Shown here: positions 8,970 to 17,800 of the stretch, in pieces | How the letters are laid out: each line of letters opens with the position of its first letter | How positions within the stretch are numbered: the stretch's first letter is position 1 | Source: Lachancea kluyveri NRRL Y-12651 | Lineage: Eukaryota > Ascomycota > Saccharomycetes > Saccharomycetales > Saccharomycetaceae | Assembly (NCBI GenBank): GCA_000149225.2 | Contig: CM000694.1 | Coordinates: 1,241,623 to 1,305,622 of the forward strand | Reading direction: 5' to 3' | Length of the DNA stretch: 64,000 bases | Made by a program: the position numbers and the translations under genes | The notes under the pieces: generated by a model | The model's database searches: none | What the model was told of the DNA's origin: nothing | The model's input: the letters and a program-made list of their open reading frames with translations, nothing else

Positions 8970-11063
8970 TTACTCTAAGATTTTAACAATCTTACCGATC
9001 GCAATGGTAGTACCTTGGTCTCTCAAAGTAAATCTACCCAATTGAGGATAGTCTTGATAAGTTTCAACACAAACTGGCTCGACAGTCTCCACAACTGCAA
9101 TGATCTTCATACCTCTTTTAGCAAAAGCAGGTGGTTTTTTGGATTTACGGTTAGTACCTTTTTCCAATTTGTGCAACAATTGAGTGATGGTGACTTCTTC
9201 AATAGCCGTATGGATGTGCATCACACAAGAAAAGCCTGCTGACATAATAGATTTTAATTCAACAATGGCGATTTGAGCAACAAATTTTGAAACGTTCTTA
9301 ACAGGGTTCTTTGGAGAAGTTAACACAAAACCCGGGGAGATATCTTCTTCTTCGACACCCTTAATTTTGAGTCTAACTTGCTCACCACAAACAGCCATAT
9401 CAACTTCAGATTCTGTTTCATTGAAGATCGACAAAACCTCAACAGTGGTTCTGTTTGGCATCAACAAAGTAGTGTTGCCTTTCTTGATGTGACCAGATTC
9501 GATTTTACCTTCCACAATAGTACCCAAGTCCTTCATCTTGGAAGCAATAGGTAACATAAATGGAGCATTAATATGACGATCCAAATGGTTCATATTGTCT
9601 AAGTATTCTAGTAATGATGGTCCATTGTACCATGGACAGTCCTTTGGATCAACACGTTCTTTCAAACCAGCGCCAGTATAACCGGAAACTGGCATAAAAA
9701 TGACATCTTGCTTGACATTGTAGCCAATAGCCTTCAAGAAGTTAGACAAGTTTTTAACACATTGGTCATAACGTTCTTTGTCCCAGTTTACAGTAGGATC
9801 ATCCATCTTGTTTACAACAACAATCATTTTGTTCACACCCTGTGTCTTAGCTAATAAAGCATGCTCACGTGTTTGACCACCTTTTTCAAAGCCTGTTTCG
9901 TATTCACCTTTTCTGGCAGAAATGACCAAGACACCGACGTCAGCTTGAGAAGCACCACCAATCATTTCAGAAACATACATTTTGTGGCCTGGAGCATCCA
10001 AAATTGTGTAACGTCTCTTTTCAGTTTCAAAGTAAGCTCTACCAACTTCAATGGTTTTACCATCGTTTCTCTCCTCTTTGTTAGTATCCATCACCCATGA
10101 TAAGTACCAACCTTGTCTACCAGCGTCCTTTGCTTCTCTTTCATACTTTTCGACTGTTCTTTTGTCAACAGACCCAGTCAGGTACAAAAGATTACCACCC
10201 ATGGTAGATTTCCCCGCATCAACATGGCCCATAAAGATGATTGAAACATGGTCTTTGCCGCCAAACATATCATTGACAACTTCCTCATCAACTTCGTCTT
10301 CTTGTTCCTTGATCAAAGCATCTGCAGAAGAGACTGTAGCAGTAGGAGTATTTTGCGCGGATTCTTTTTTAGATGACGAAGTCTCGACGTCTGCAGTAGC
10401 TGCAGGCTTTTCTCCAGTTATCTTCAAATCCTCAACCTTTGGAAGAGATTCTGAAACTTTCTTTGCTGCGGGTTCTTCAGATTTTATTTCTTCTTTCTTT
10501 TCATCAGTAGCTTCCTCCTGCTTTGATTGCTCAGCTTTTCCTCCGACGACCACGGGTTTTTTAGTGGCGCCAACCAGTTTAATACCGGAGCTAGAAGCCA
10601 ATTTCAAAGTTTTTTTTGGCTTTGGTGCAGTAGTGACAGGGGTTTGCTGGCTCTGAAAATCCTTCAAAGATAGCCCTTGAGATTGTTGAGCTTGAGGATT
10701 AAATGCCTGTTGGTCATAGCTTTGAAAGCCTTGTTGCTGGTTGTAGCCCTGATAACCTTGCTGTTGATTGTAGCCCTGGTAGCCCTGGTAGCCCTGGAAG
10801 CCCTGATAGCCTTGTTGTTGGTTGTAGTTATTTTTGTAGCCACCACGGTTATTCTTGTAACCACCACGACCGCCCTGTTGGTTGTAGTTTTGGTAACCTT
10901 CCTGGGCTTGGTTTTGGTATCCAGTTTGTTGCTGTTGGTTATACCCCTGGTAGTACTGTTGATAGTTGCCCTGTTGAGGGTAAGCACCTTGTTGGGCATA
11001 GTTTTGATAGTACTGTTGGTAGCCATCCTGTTGCTGGTTCTGATTTTGATTTTGGTCAGACAT
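8970..11063 (-). CDS. SUP35: translation termination factor eRF3 with prion-like N domain
   Basis: eRF3 GTPase (697 residues) acts with eRF1 (Sup45) to release the finished peptide at stop codons. Residues 1-130 are a Gln/Asn/Tyr-rich prion-like N domain. A Lys/Glu-rich M domain follows (about 135-265). The C domain is an EF-1A-like GTPase: G1 at 279-286 (Gly-His-Val-Asp-Ala-Gly-Lys-Ser), then Asp-Ala-Pro-Gly-His and Asn-Lys-Met-Asp. The C domain is nearly colinear with S. cerevisiae Sup35 (685 residues). The N domain differs in repeat content: Gly-Tyr-Gln-Gly-(Tyr/Phe) units occupy about residues 84-116, and two Gly-Gly-Tyr-Lys-Asn-Asn units precede them. SUP35 and HSP42 are neighbours in S. 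cerevisiae too. RRPE and PAC-like elements lie upstream at 11117-11150. Confidence 0.97.
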   Translation of the reverse strand: MSDQNQNQNQQQDGYQQYYQNYAQQGAYPQQGNYQQYYQGYNQQQQTGYQNQAQEGYQNYNQQGGRGGYKNNRGGYKNNYNQQQGYQGFQGYQGYQGYNQQQGYQGYNQQQGFQSYDQQAFNPQAQQSQGLSLKDFQSQQTPVTTAPKPKKTLKLASSSGIKLVGATKKPVVVGGKAEQSKQEEATDEKKEEIKSEEPAAKKVSESLPKVEDLKITGEKPAATADVETSSSKKESAQNTPTATVSSADALIKEQEDEVDEEVVNDMFGGKDHVSIIFMGHVDAGKSTMGGNLLYLTGSVDKRTVEKYEREAKDAGRQGWYLSWVMDTNKEERNDGKTIEVGRAYFETEKRRYTILDAPGHKMYVSEMIGGASQADVGVLVISARKGEYETGFEKGGQTREHALLAKTQGVNKMIVVVNKMDDPTVNWDKERYDQCVKNLSNFLKAIGYNVKQDVIFMPVSGYTGAGLKERVDPKDCPWYNGPSLLEYLDNMNHLDRHINAPFMLPIASKMKDLGTIVEGKIESGHIKKGNTTLLMPNRTTVEVLSIFNETESEVDMAVCGEQVRLKIKGVEEEDISPGFVLTSPKNPVKNVSKFVAQIAIVELKSIMSAGFSCVMHIHTAIEEVTITQLLHKLEKGTNRKSKKPPAFAKRGMKIIAVVETVEPVCVETYQDYPQLGRFTLRDQGTTIAIGKIVKILE
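10716..10814 (-). repeat. degenerate tandem repeats in the SUP35 prion-like domain
   Basis: The DNA encodes residues 84-116 of Sup35, a run of Gly-Tyr-Gln-Gly-Tyr/Phe and Gly-Tyr-Asn-Gln-Gln-Gln units. They correspond in position and style to the oligopeptide repeats of the S. cerevisiae prion domain, but the repeat unit differs. Confidence 0.8.
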
Positions 11064-11116
11064 TTTTTATTTATTTCTGAAGCAGTGGCAATTCAATGCT
11101 AATGATAATACATTGT

Positions 11117-11150
11117 GATGAGATCCTTTTCAACAACATTGAAAAATTTT
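11117..11150 (-). promoter_or_regulatory. RRPE and PAC-like elements upstream of SUP35
   Basis: TGAAAAATTTT at 11140-11150 is a perfect RRPE and is palindromic with its next two bases. GATGAG at 11117-11122 is the core of the PAC motif. Paired RRPE and PAC mark ribosome-biogenesis and translation genes in S. cerevisiae, where Stb3 binds RRPE and Dot6/Tod6 bind PAC. They lie 54-87 bp before the SUP35 ATG. Confidence 0.55.
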
Positions 11151-11319
11151 CATGCCACATGTAGTAACGCTCTACGATATTATTCGTATGCTCATTATAT
11201 ACGTGATATGATATGTAACTATTAACGTACATAGACACGTGCTCTTGAACAAAATATGGACTGCTGCAATGAAACTAGTTTAGAGCTTGGCATTGTTAAC
11301 ATTAGCTATCCACTGCTGC

Positions 11320-12456
11320 CTATAACCTTTGTTCAGGATTTGGATTTTCCTCAAATAGCAATTCCTCGTCGGGGACATCCTCAATTACTATTCTCCTTTT
11401 TGGTTGTGGTTTACTGTCGTCGTTCAGAACTTTGGGGACTTTGACTTGTAATAGACCATTAGAATAAGTCGCCTTAATAGCCTCATCTCTGATACGGGGT
11501 AAAACCGGAAATTTTACTGATCTTTCGAAAGCACCATATTTCAACTCCGAAATTTTGACATATTTCTGATCAACGTCAATCTTGTTTTCAACCTTACCCT
11601 TGACCAAAAGCTCGTGAGACGAAGGGTGATAGTCTATTTTAAACGACTTAGAGTTAGCACCTGGTAAGGCCAATACCACAGTGTACTGTTCTGGACTGTC
11701 ATAAACATTAACTTCTGGGGAAAAGGGCAGGTCTAACCGAATCTCGGGTTTCGAGACTTGAAGTGGATCAGGAATAGGGGAAGGAGCCTGAGGATGGGCA
11801 AAAGGATGGAAATTTGTTTTTTGACTTTCTGGCAAATTTTGGGGTCCAGACTCTTCGACTTTAGTTTCTTTAGTGGTTTTCTCCTCTTGTTCAGGTTCCT
11901 CTTCGCCTTTCACTCGGTCGCCAGCTTCTTTAAATGCTTCAGTAAGCGAGTCGGATGGATCTTCAGCTTCTTCTCGCCCTTCCGGAGCGGAGCCTTGCGA
12001 GTCAATAACCGCGTCCGGTTGTACTTCCCGTTGCAGTCCTTGGTCCTCCTCTGATTCTGGTTCTTTGAACACCTCGCCAGCCAATGGACCAGCACCAGTC
12101 AATGCATTCAATATTTCGGTTAAATAATCCGGGTTTTGAGGAGCATGGTTATATGAAAAGCTTTCGTTCTCCTCGTCAGGCCGGTAATAGAATGGGTTAT
12201 AGTAGCTTTCGTCTGGTTGAATAGAATAATAATAAGCTGGAGAGATGTATGGGCCATTGTTTTGTCTTTTGGCGTGCCCGTGGTGACGAGCAGACTGAGA
12301 CGCAACAGCCCTACGTCTCTGCTGCTGGCGCTGTTGGTACTGTTCTTGCTGTTGTCTTAAAGCAGCTTGTTGTTGTCTATTGCGATCAAACTGAGCACGG
12401 GTAGACAAGGCATCGATAATGTCATATAAGGATAGTGATGGTTGGTAAAAGCTCAT
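11320..12456 (-). CDS. HSP42: small heat-shock protein, aggregase/chaperone
   Basis: This 378-residue cytosolic small heat-shock protein binds unfolding proteins and sorts them into peripheral aggregates. The N-terminal part (about 1-110) is rich in Gln, Arg and Tyr. An acidic disordered stretch (about 130-210) follows. The alpha-crystallin domain is at about 247-342 and ends in the typical 'NGLLQVKVP'. A C-terminal Ile-Val-Ile motif follows. Length and layout match S. cerevisiae Hsp42 (375 residues). The gene runs in tandem with SUP35, 256 bp apart. A heat-shock element at 12599-12616 supports stress control. Confidence 0.95.
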   Translation of the reverse strand: MSFYQPSLSLYDIIDALSTRAQFDRNRQQQAALRQQQEQYQQRQQQRRRAVASQSARHHGHAKRQNNGPYISPAYYYSIQPDESYYNPFYYRPDEENESFSYNHAPQNPDYLTEILNALTGAGPLAGEVFKEPESEEDQGLQREVQPDAVIDSQGSAPEGREEAEDPSDSLTEAFKEAGDRVKGEEEPEQEEKTTKETKVEESGPQNLPESQKTNFHPFAHPQAPSPIPDPLQVSKPEIRLDLPFSPEVNVYDSPEQYTVVLALPGANSKSFKIDYHPSSHELLVKGKVENKIDVDQKYVKISELKYGAFERSVKFPVLPRIRDEAIKATYSNGLLQVKVPKVLNDDSKPQPKRRIVIEDVPDEELLFEENPNPEQRL

Positions 12457-12598
12457 TCTCTTGGTTAGTGACTTTGTTGTATTACAATGCCAAAATCAAA
12501 TTGTTCTCATTTATCCCTCATTTATATTTATAGGATTCCACAGCGTGCTGAAACTCCGCGCTCATACGTAAGATACCTTTGTCTATCCGTCCTGGATG

Positions 12599-12616
12599 TT
12601 CCGGAACTCTCTAGAA
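12599..12616. promoter_or_regulatory. heat-shock element (Hsf1 site) of HSP42
   Basis: Four alternating 5-bp units (TTC, GAA, CTC, GAA, each separated by 2 bp) form an HSE with one non-consensus base in the third unit. It lies 143-160 bp upstream of the HSP42 start. Hsf1 binding is inferred from the known consensus. Confidence 0.7.
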
Positions 12617-12685
12617 AAACGACAACTATCCATGAATACCGCTAGTCAGTATAACAGTACGTACAAAACGTATCTCACAATGTGC

Positions 12686-12757
12686 GGTCCTATAGTGTAG
12701 CGGTTATCACTTTCGGTTTTGATCCGGACAACCCCGGTTCGAATCCGGGTAGGACCT
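12686..12757 (+). tRNA. tRNA-Gln (anticodon UUG)
   Basis: A complete 72-nt cloverleaf without an intron. The acceptor stem GGTCCTA pairs with TAGGACC, followed by discriminator T. The anticodon TTG is at 12719-12721 in a 7-base loop. The T-arm contains the B-box GGTTCGAATCC. A T-run terminator follows directly. It closely matches the recalled S. cerevisiae tQ(UUG) sequence. Confidence 0.97.
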
Positions 12758-13037
12758 TTTTTGCAACTGCAAAAGAAAGTTATCATTTTATAAGATGGTT
12801 TATTCTGTGTGGTTGGAACGATCACACCCTTCCCCACGGGCACGTGTGTGATGAATACCTATAGATATTAAAAAAACCTGTCATCTCCAAAAATTTCACT
12901 TGCGTACTTACCCACGGCTCTTTTTGGTAAAATTTAGTAGCATATTTATTTCACATATTTATTTCACGTATATCTTAATTATAACATCGGCATAGTATCT
13001 ATACAATCTTCTATCAGTCTTAAGGGAACCCTGCCCT

Positions 13038-14372
13038 TTATTTGACGTCATTCCACGTTCTACCTTGAACAGATTTCAATTCATTTTTGTCCATCACTTT
13101 ACCATTAGTGAAGTAACCAGAGTTAATCTTTGCATCAATTTCAACTCTGGAGTCAGGTGGAACCAATTCATCTGGGATTGGGATTCTCTCAATAATTGGA
13201 ATACCCTGATCGACAATAGCATCATGCTTCATATTGGACATAGATAGCATTCTGTCAATTTTTGAGATACCCAACCACTTCAAAACATCCGGCATCAATT
13301 GTTGGAATCTCATGTCTCTAACACCTGCAATACATTCAGTTCTGTGGAAGTATTCGTCGGCGGTGTCACCGCCTCTCTTACGAGCATTGTAAACTAAGTA
13401 CTTGGTGACTTCACCCAATGCACGGCCTTCCTTTCTAAAGTAAACAACAACACCAGAGCCGCCGTTTTGAGCTTCCTTGACAGCTTCTTCAATACCAAAC
13501 ATTAAGTATGGACGACAGGTACAAATATCAGACCCAAAAACATCGGACCCATTACACTCATCGTGGACTCTCAAAGCTAGTTTTTTCGAAGGGTCGGAGA
13601 CGAAGTCTGGGTTGCCAAAGATGTAGACGGTAAGACCACCAATTGGTGGTAAGAAGACCTTAATATCAGGTCTGGTGACCAATTCGGGGTACATACCATT
13701 GGTATCTTCAAACAGAGCTTTTCTTAACTCCTCTTCGGTGACACCAAACCTCTTGGCAACACCTGGCAAGTACCAAACTGGTTCAACGGCAACTTTAGAA
13801 ACATTCAAGTCACCATTTTTATTGATGACAACTTCACCATCGACTTCTAATCTACCTTTTTCGACAGCATCTTTCATTTCAAACAGTTGCATAGTAGCCT
13901 TAGTGACAGCGATAGTTGGTCTAATTTCAACGTTTTCTTTAGTAGAAACTTCATCAAATAAATATGGAGTCAAGTGACCAAATGGATCCATAGCAACGAT
14001 ATCTTCATCGTTGTACCAGGTTTTTTGTTCTGGAACTGCAAAAGCTGGTTGAGAGTTGGTATAGTCGGCAACGTGTTCAGGATCCAACTGCTTCGTGCCC
14101 ACTGCTAAAGCATGGTAGACACAGTAAGAGCCGGAGTGAGCACCAATAGCGTTATGTTTGGCCAATCCTTCTTTGTATCTTGTGGCAATGATTGGTCCTC
14201 TAGAATCAGTGGAAGGAGCACCCCATTGCAAAGGGATTGGGGAAGAGTCTTCTGGATACGTGGTTAAAATTAAATTCTCCACTGGGGAAGATTTAGTGAT
14301 AACTTGTGGAATTTCTTTCACGGAAGGCACCTCAGTAGCAGGAGTTTGAGAGGTAACAGCAATAGGGGACAT
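13038..14372 (-). CDS. URC1: GTP cyclohydrolase II-like protein of the URC uracil-degradation pathway
   Basis: The C-terminal half (about residues 235-430) is a GTP-cyclohydrolase-II fold. It carries the three zinc-ligand cysteines (Cys273, Cys284, Cys286 in a His-x2-Cys...Cys-Thr-Cys arrangement) and the active-site 'YFRKEGRALG' segment (311-320), equivalent to YLRQEGRGIG in RibA. A roughly 230-residue N-terminal extension and total length 444 distinguish it from Rib1 (about 345 residues, riboflavin synthesis). They match the Urc1 group described in Lachancea kluyveri, where URC1 is needed to use uracil as a nitrogen source. S. cerevisiae has no URC1; there HSP42 and SEC7, the genes on either side here, are adjacent. 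The gene is divergent from SEC7 across a 514-bp promoter. The exact reaction of Urc1 is not settled to my knowledge. Confidence 0.85.
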   Translation of the reverse strand: MSPIAVTSQTPATEVPSVKEIPQVITKSSPVENLILTTYPEDSSPIPLQWGAPSTDSRGPIIATRYKEGLAKHNAIGAHSGSYCVYHALAVGTKQLDPEHVADYTNSQPAFAVPEQKTWYNDEDIVAMDPFGHLTPYLFDEVSTKENVEIRPTIAVTKATMQLFEMKDAVEKGRLEVDGEVVINKNGDLNVSKVAVEPVWYLPGVAKRFGVTEEELRKALFEDTNGMYPELVTRPDIKVFLPPIGGLTVYIFGNPDFVSDPSKKLALRVHDECNGSDVFGSDICTCRPYLMFGIEEAVKEAQNGGSGVVVYFRKEGRALGEVTKYLVYNARKRGGDTADEYFHRTECIAGVRDMRFQQLMPDVLKWLGISKIDRMLSMSNMKHDAIVDQGIPIIERIPIPDELVPPDSRVEIDAKINSGYFTNGKVMDKNELKSVQGRTWNDVK

Positions 14373-14886
14373 GTTTGACTTTTGTGTAATTAGGAGATAG
14401 TTTGTTTTGATGGATTGAATACAGAAAGAAGAAAGAGACTCATACTACAACTGAAACCATCATTAAGGAATACCTCTCGTACTTATACCTTTTTCTTTTC
14501 CCGTTCATATTTTTTTATTTCTGTGTTATCCTGAAATTCATATTAAGCACATGTTGTATATCTCCGATGGAAACCGTCGTTATCCAATGGAAATTTCACT
14601 TGCAATGTATTGTTTTCTCCGTTGGTGCTACCATCTGTTTTTATTTCTGATAACGCACTGTTCACCCCCCTGACGCTGCCCATATTACCCATATGCCAGA
14701 TTTTGTCTCCGGTGGATTTATGTTTTTCTGGCCGGCGGAAATAAATGTGATGTTATCTAACGACAATTGCTCACGTGCATACATCTCCATTACCCTGACC
14801 TCTTCGCTCTTGAAAATTTTGAATAGGGGAATCTAACTGCGTTAGTGCTTATTTTTTTTTTTTGATACGCCACTGAGCTGATATAT
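14373..14886. other. divergent URC1/SEC7 promoter region
   Basis: This 514-bp intergenic region contains three same-orientation copies of TCTCCGNTGG, at 14561-14570, 14616-14625 and 14706-14715. A related GGCCGGCGGA lies near 14730. A T-run lies at about 14852-14862, just before the SEC7 start. Confidence 0.6.
14561..14715 (+). promoter_or_regulatory. three copies of TCTCCGNTGG in the URC1 upstream region
   Basis: Only the sixth of ten bases varies (A, T, G). Spacing between starts is 55 and 90 bp. The CGG-containing reverse complement (CCANCGGAGA) is what a zinc-cluster regulator could bind. Urc2, the known URC-pathway zinc-cluster activator, is a candidate by inference only. Confidence 0.45.
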
Positions 14887-17800
14887 ATGCAACAAGAGGT
14901 GCCGGACAAGATTAAGACTCACCAGATGGAAGGATCTGAATCTCTTCAAGGAGCTCAAGAAGTTTCCACGCAAGGAACTGGTGACACTACTGGAACAATT
15001 GATGAACAAATTGACATCTCGCCTGCTACCACTACTCAAGCAATAGGAGTAGACTCTTCCAGCAAGGTTACTAAAGACCAGCCACATGACAAATTGCAAG
15101 CTCCGGTTTCCGACCATGCTAGAACGGCATCCACAACATCCGTAAATCCCGCTAATGTGAAATCTACAATATCGCTTGCAAAAGCCACACTAGACTCTAT
15201 TCTACAGGAAAAAGATTTAAAGAAACACCCCAACACTCAAAAGATCTTAGAAAGGACTACCAAGAAACTAGAAGAGGCCATAATTCAAACAAACAATGAT
15301 CCAAGATTTTTGGACTCCATCTTGGTATTCGAAGCATTAAGGTCGAGTTGCAGGACTAAATCACCATTCATCGTTGTCAAAGCCTTGGACTGCTTATCCA
15401 AGCTTTTCTCCTTTCAGGCGCTTGATGAAACGATATTGGTTAATCCTCCGGACTCAATGGCTGCCAATGATCAACACCAAGATAGTGCTACAGCTAATGG
15501 CATTACTCCGCCCCCAAAATTCAAGTTAATCGACGCCGCCGTAGACACCATTGCAGACTGTTTTGAAGGTGAAGGTACAGACGAAAAAGTCGAGCTACAG
15601 GTGGTACGTGCATTGGCTAGCTGTATTTTAACAGAGGATTCCACATCCTCATGTCATGGGGCTTCTTTGTTAAAAGCGGTCAGACAAATTTACAATATTT
15701 TCATTTTTTCATTGAGTTCCACAAATCAAGGTATTGCCCAGGCTACTTTGACACAGATTGTGAACTCTGTATTTGATAAGATTAATGTAAAGACGCCGCA
15801 TAGTGAACGCTCCGCCTCAACCACCAATGTCAAAAGTTTGACAGTTGACCGTTCGTCAACACATACACCCACGTCAGAAAAGCCCTTAACTTTGCAAAAT
15901 TTGGATAACTTGAATGACGAAGTTGAAAAAATCGTTGACGAAGAACAAAACTTTAGTAAGTTACAAGAAGAGATAAATGATGAACAAGATTTAATCATAA
16001 AGGATGCATTCCTTGTATTTAGAGCCATGGCTAAAATCTCCGCTAAGCCGTTGGAAAGCAGTTTGGATATGAGGTCACATGCAGTTAGATCTAAGCTGTT
16101 GTCTCTACACATCATTCATTCCATTATCAAAGACCATATAGATGTTTTCTTATCTCAAGATTTGGTCTTACCCGGTAAGGATCAATCATCATTAGTTGAT
16201 ACCGTTAGACAGTATTTATGTCTGTCACTAGCGCGCAACGCGGCTTCCCCTATCTCTCCAGTATTTGAAATAACTTTGGAAATTATGTGGCTATTAATTT
16301 CTAACCTGAGGTCGGAGTTCAAGAGAGAAATACCAGTCTTTTTGATAGAGATTTATTTTCCAATTTCTGACTTGAAAACTTCGACTGCCCATCAAAAAAG
16401 ATACTTCTTAAGTATCGTACAAAGACTGTGTAACGATCCGAGAACTTTGATTGAATTCTACTTAAACTATGACTGTGATAGCCGCATGCCTAACGTTGTT
16501 GAGATTATAGTGGACTATCTAACAAGACTGGCTTTGACCAGAGTCGACATTACACCATCCCAAAAGGGATACTATCAGGAACAACTAAGCAAACCTTTGG
16601 CTACCTATAACTTAGCTCAACTACCTCTTCTGTCCATCTCGAACTTATCCTCTTCGGGTACTGTAGAAAACAATGTATTACCGTTCCCAGTAGAGTTTGC
16701 GCTCAAAATGGTATCTTTAAACTGTATGGTTGCCGTACTGAGATCTTTGAGCTCATGGGCCCATAAAGCCTTACGTCCAGTTTCCCTCAGCGGTAATAGG
16801 CTTTCGGGTACACATTTACGGAGTGATTCCATATCCACCTTATCTGTTCCTCAAATAAGAAAGCGCTCTTCCACGACTAGCTCTTTTGGACAACTGAACA
16901 ATATCAGCAATGGTAATTCGGGCATCACCCCAGAAACCTTGGCTCCTTCCGAAAGTACTGATGAAGTTGACGATCCAACTCAATTTGAAAATCTAAAACT
17001 ACGTAAGACGGAGTTATTGGACTGCATTAAATTATTCAACTATAAGCCTAAGAAAGGGATCAAGGAATTGTTATCGAGGGGATTTATCAAGGATGATTCT
17101 GCCTCTTCAATTGCGAAGTGGCTATTAGACACTGATGGCTTAGATCTGGCTGCTGTAGGTGACTTTTTAGGTGAGGGTGATGACAAGCATATAGCAATCA
17201 TGCACGCATTTGTTGATGAGTTTGATTTCAGTGGACTATCTCTTGTCGATGCATTAAGGGTATTTTTGCAGAAGTTTAGACTACCAGGTGAAGGCCAAAA
17301 AATTGATAGATTCATGTTAAAATTTGCTGAGAGATATGTGGACCAAAATGTAGGGATATTTGCCAAAGCAGATACTGCATATGTTCTGTCTTATTCTATT
17401 ATTATGTTGAATACTGACTTGCATTCGTCTCACATAAAAAATAAGATGACTTTACAAGAATTCATCGAGAACAATGCCGGTATTGATAATGGAAACGATT
17501 TACCAGAAGATTATATTGTTAAATTGTTTGATGAGATCGCAAATAATGAAATTAAGTTGCACTCCGAGCAACACCAAGCAATGTTGGCAGGTGATCTAAA
17601 TCCAGTTCAACAACAGCAGTCTGCGTTCAATTTTTTCAGTGGCAGAGATCTGGATAGGGAAGCATACATGCAAGTTTCGAAAGAAATTTCTTCCAAAACA
17701 GAGCTAGTTTTCAAAAAATTGACTAGGTCTAAAGATAAGGACAATAATATTTTCTATGCTGCCTCCCATGTCGAGCACGTAAAGTCCATTTTTGAAACTT

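Noticed and set aside
10051-11102. Long plus-strand open frames antisense to SUP35 (up to 201 codons)
   Set aside because: They are opposite-strand shadows of the low-complexity N and M domains and resemble no protein family.
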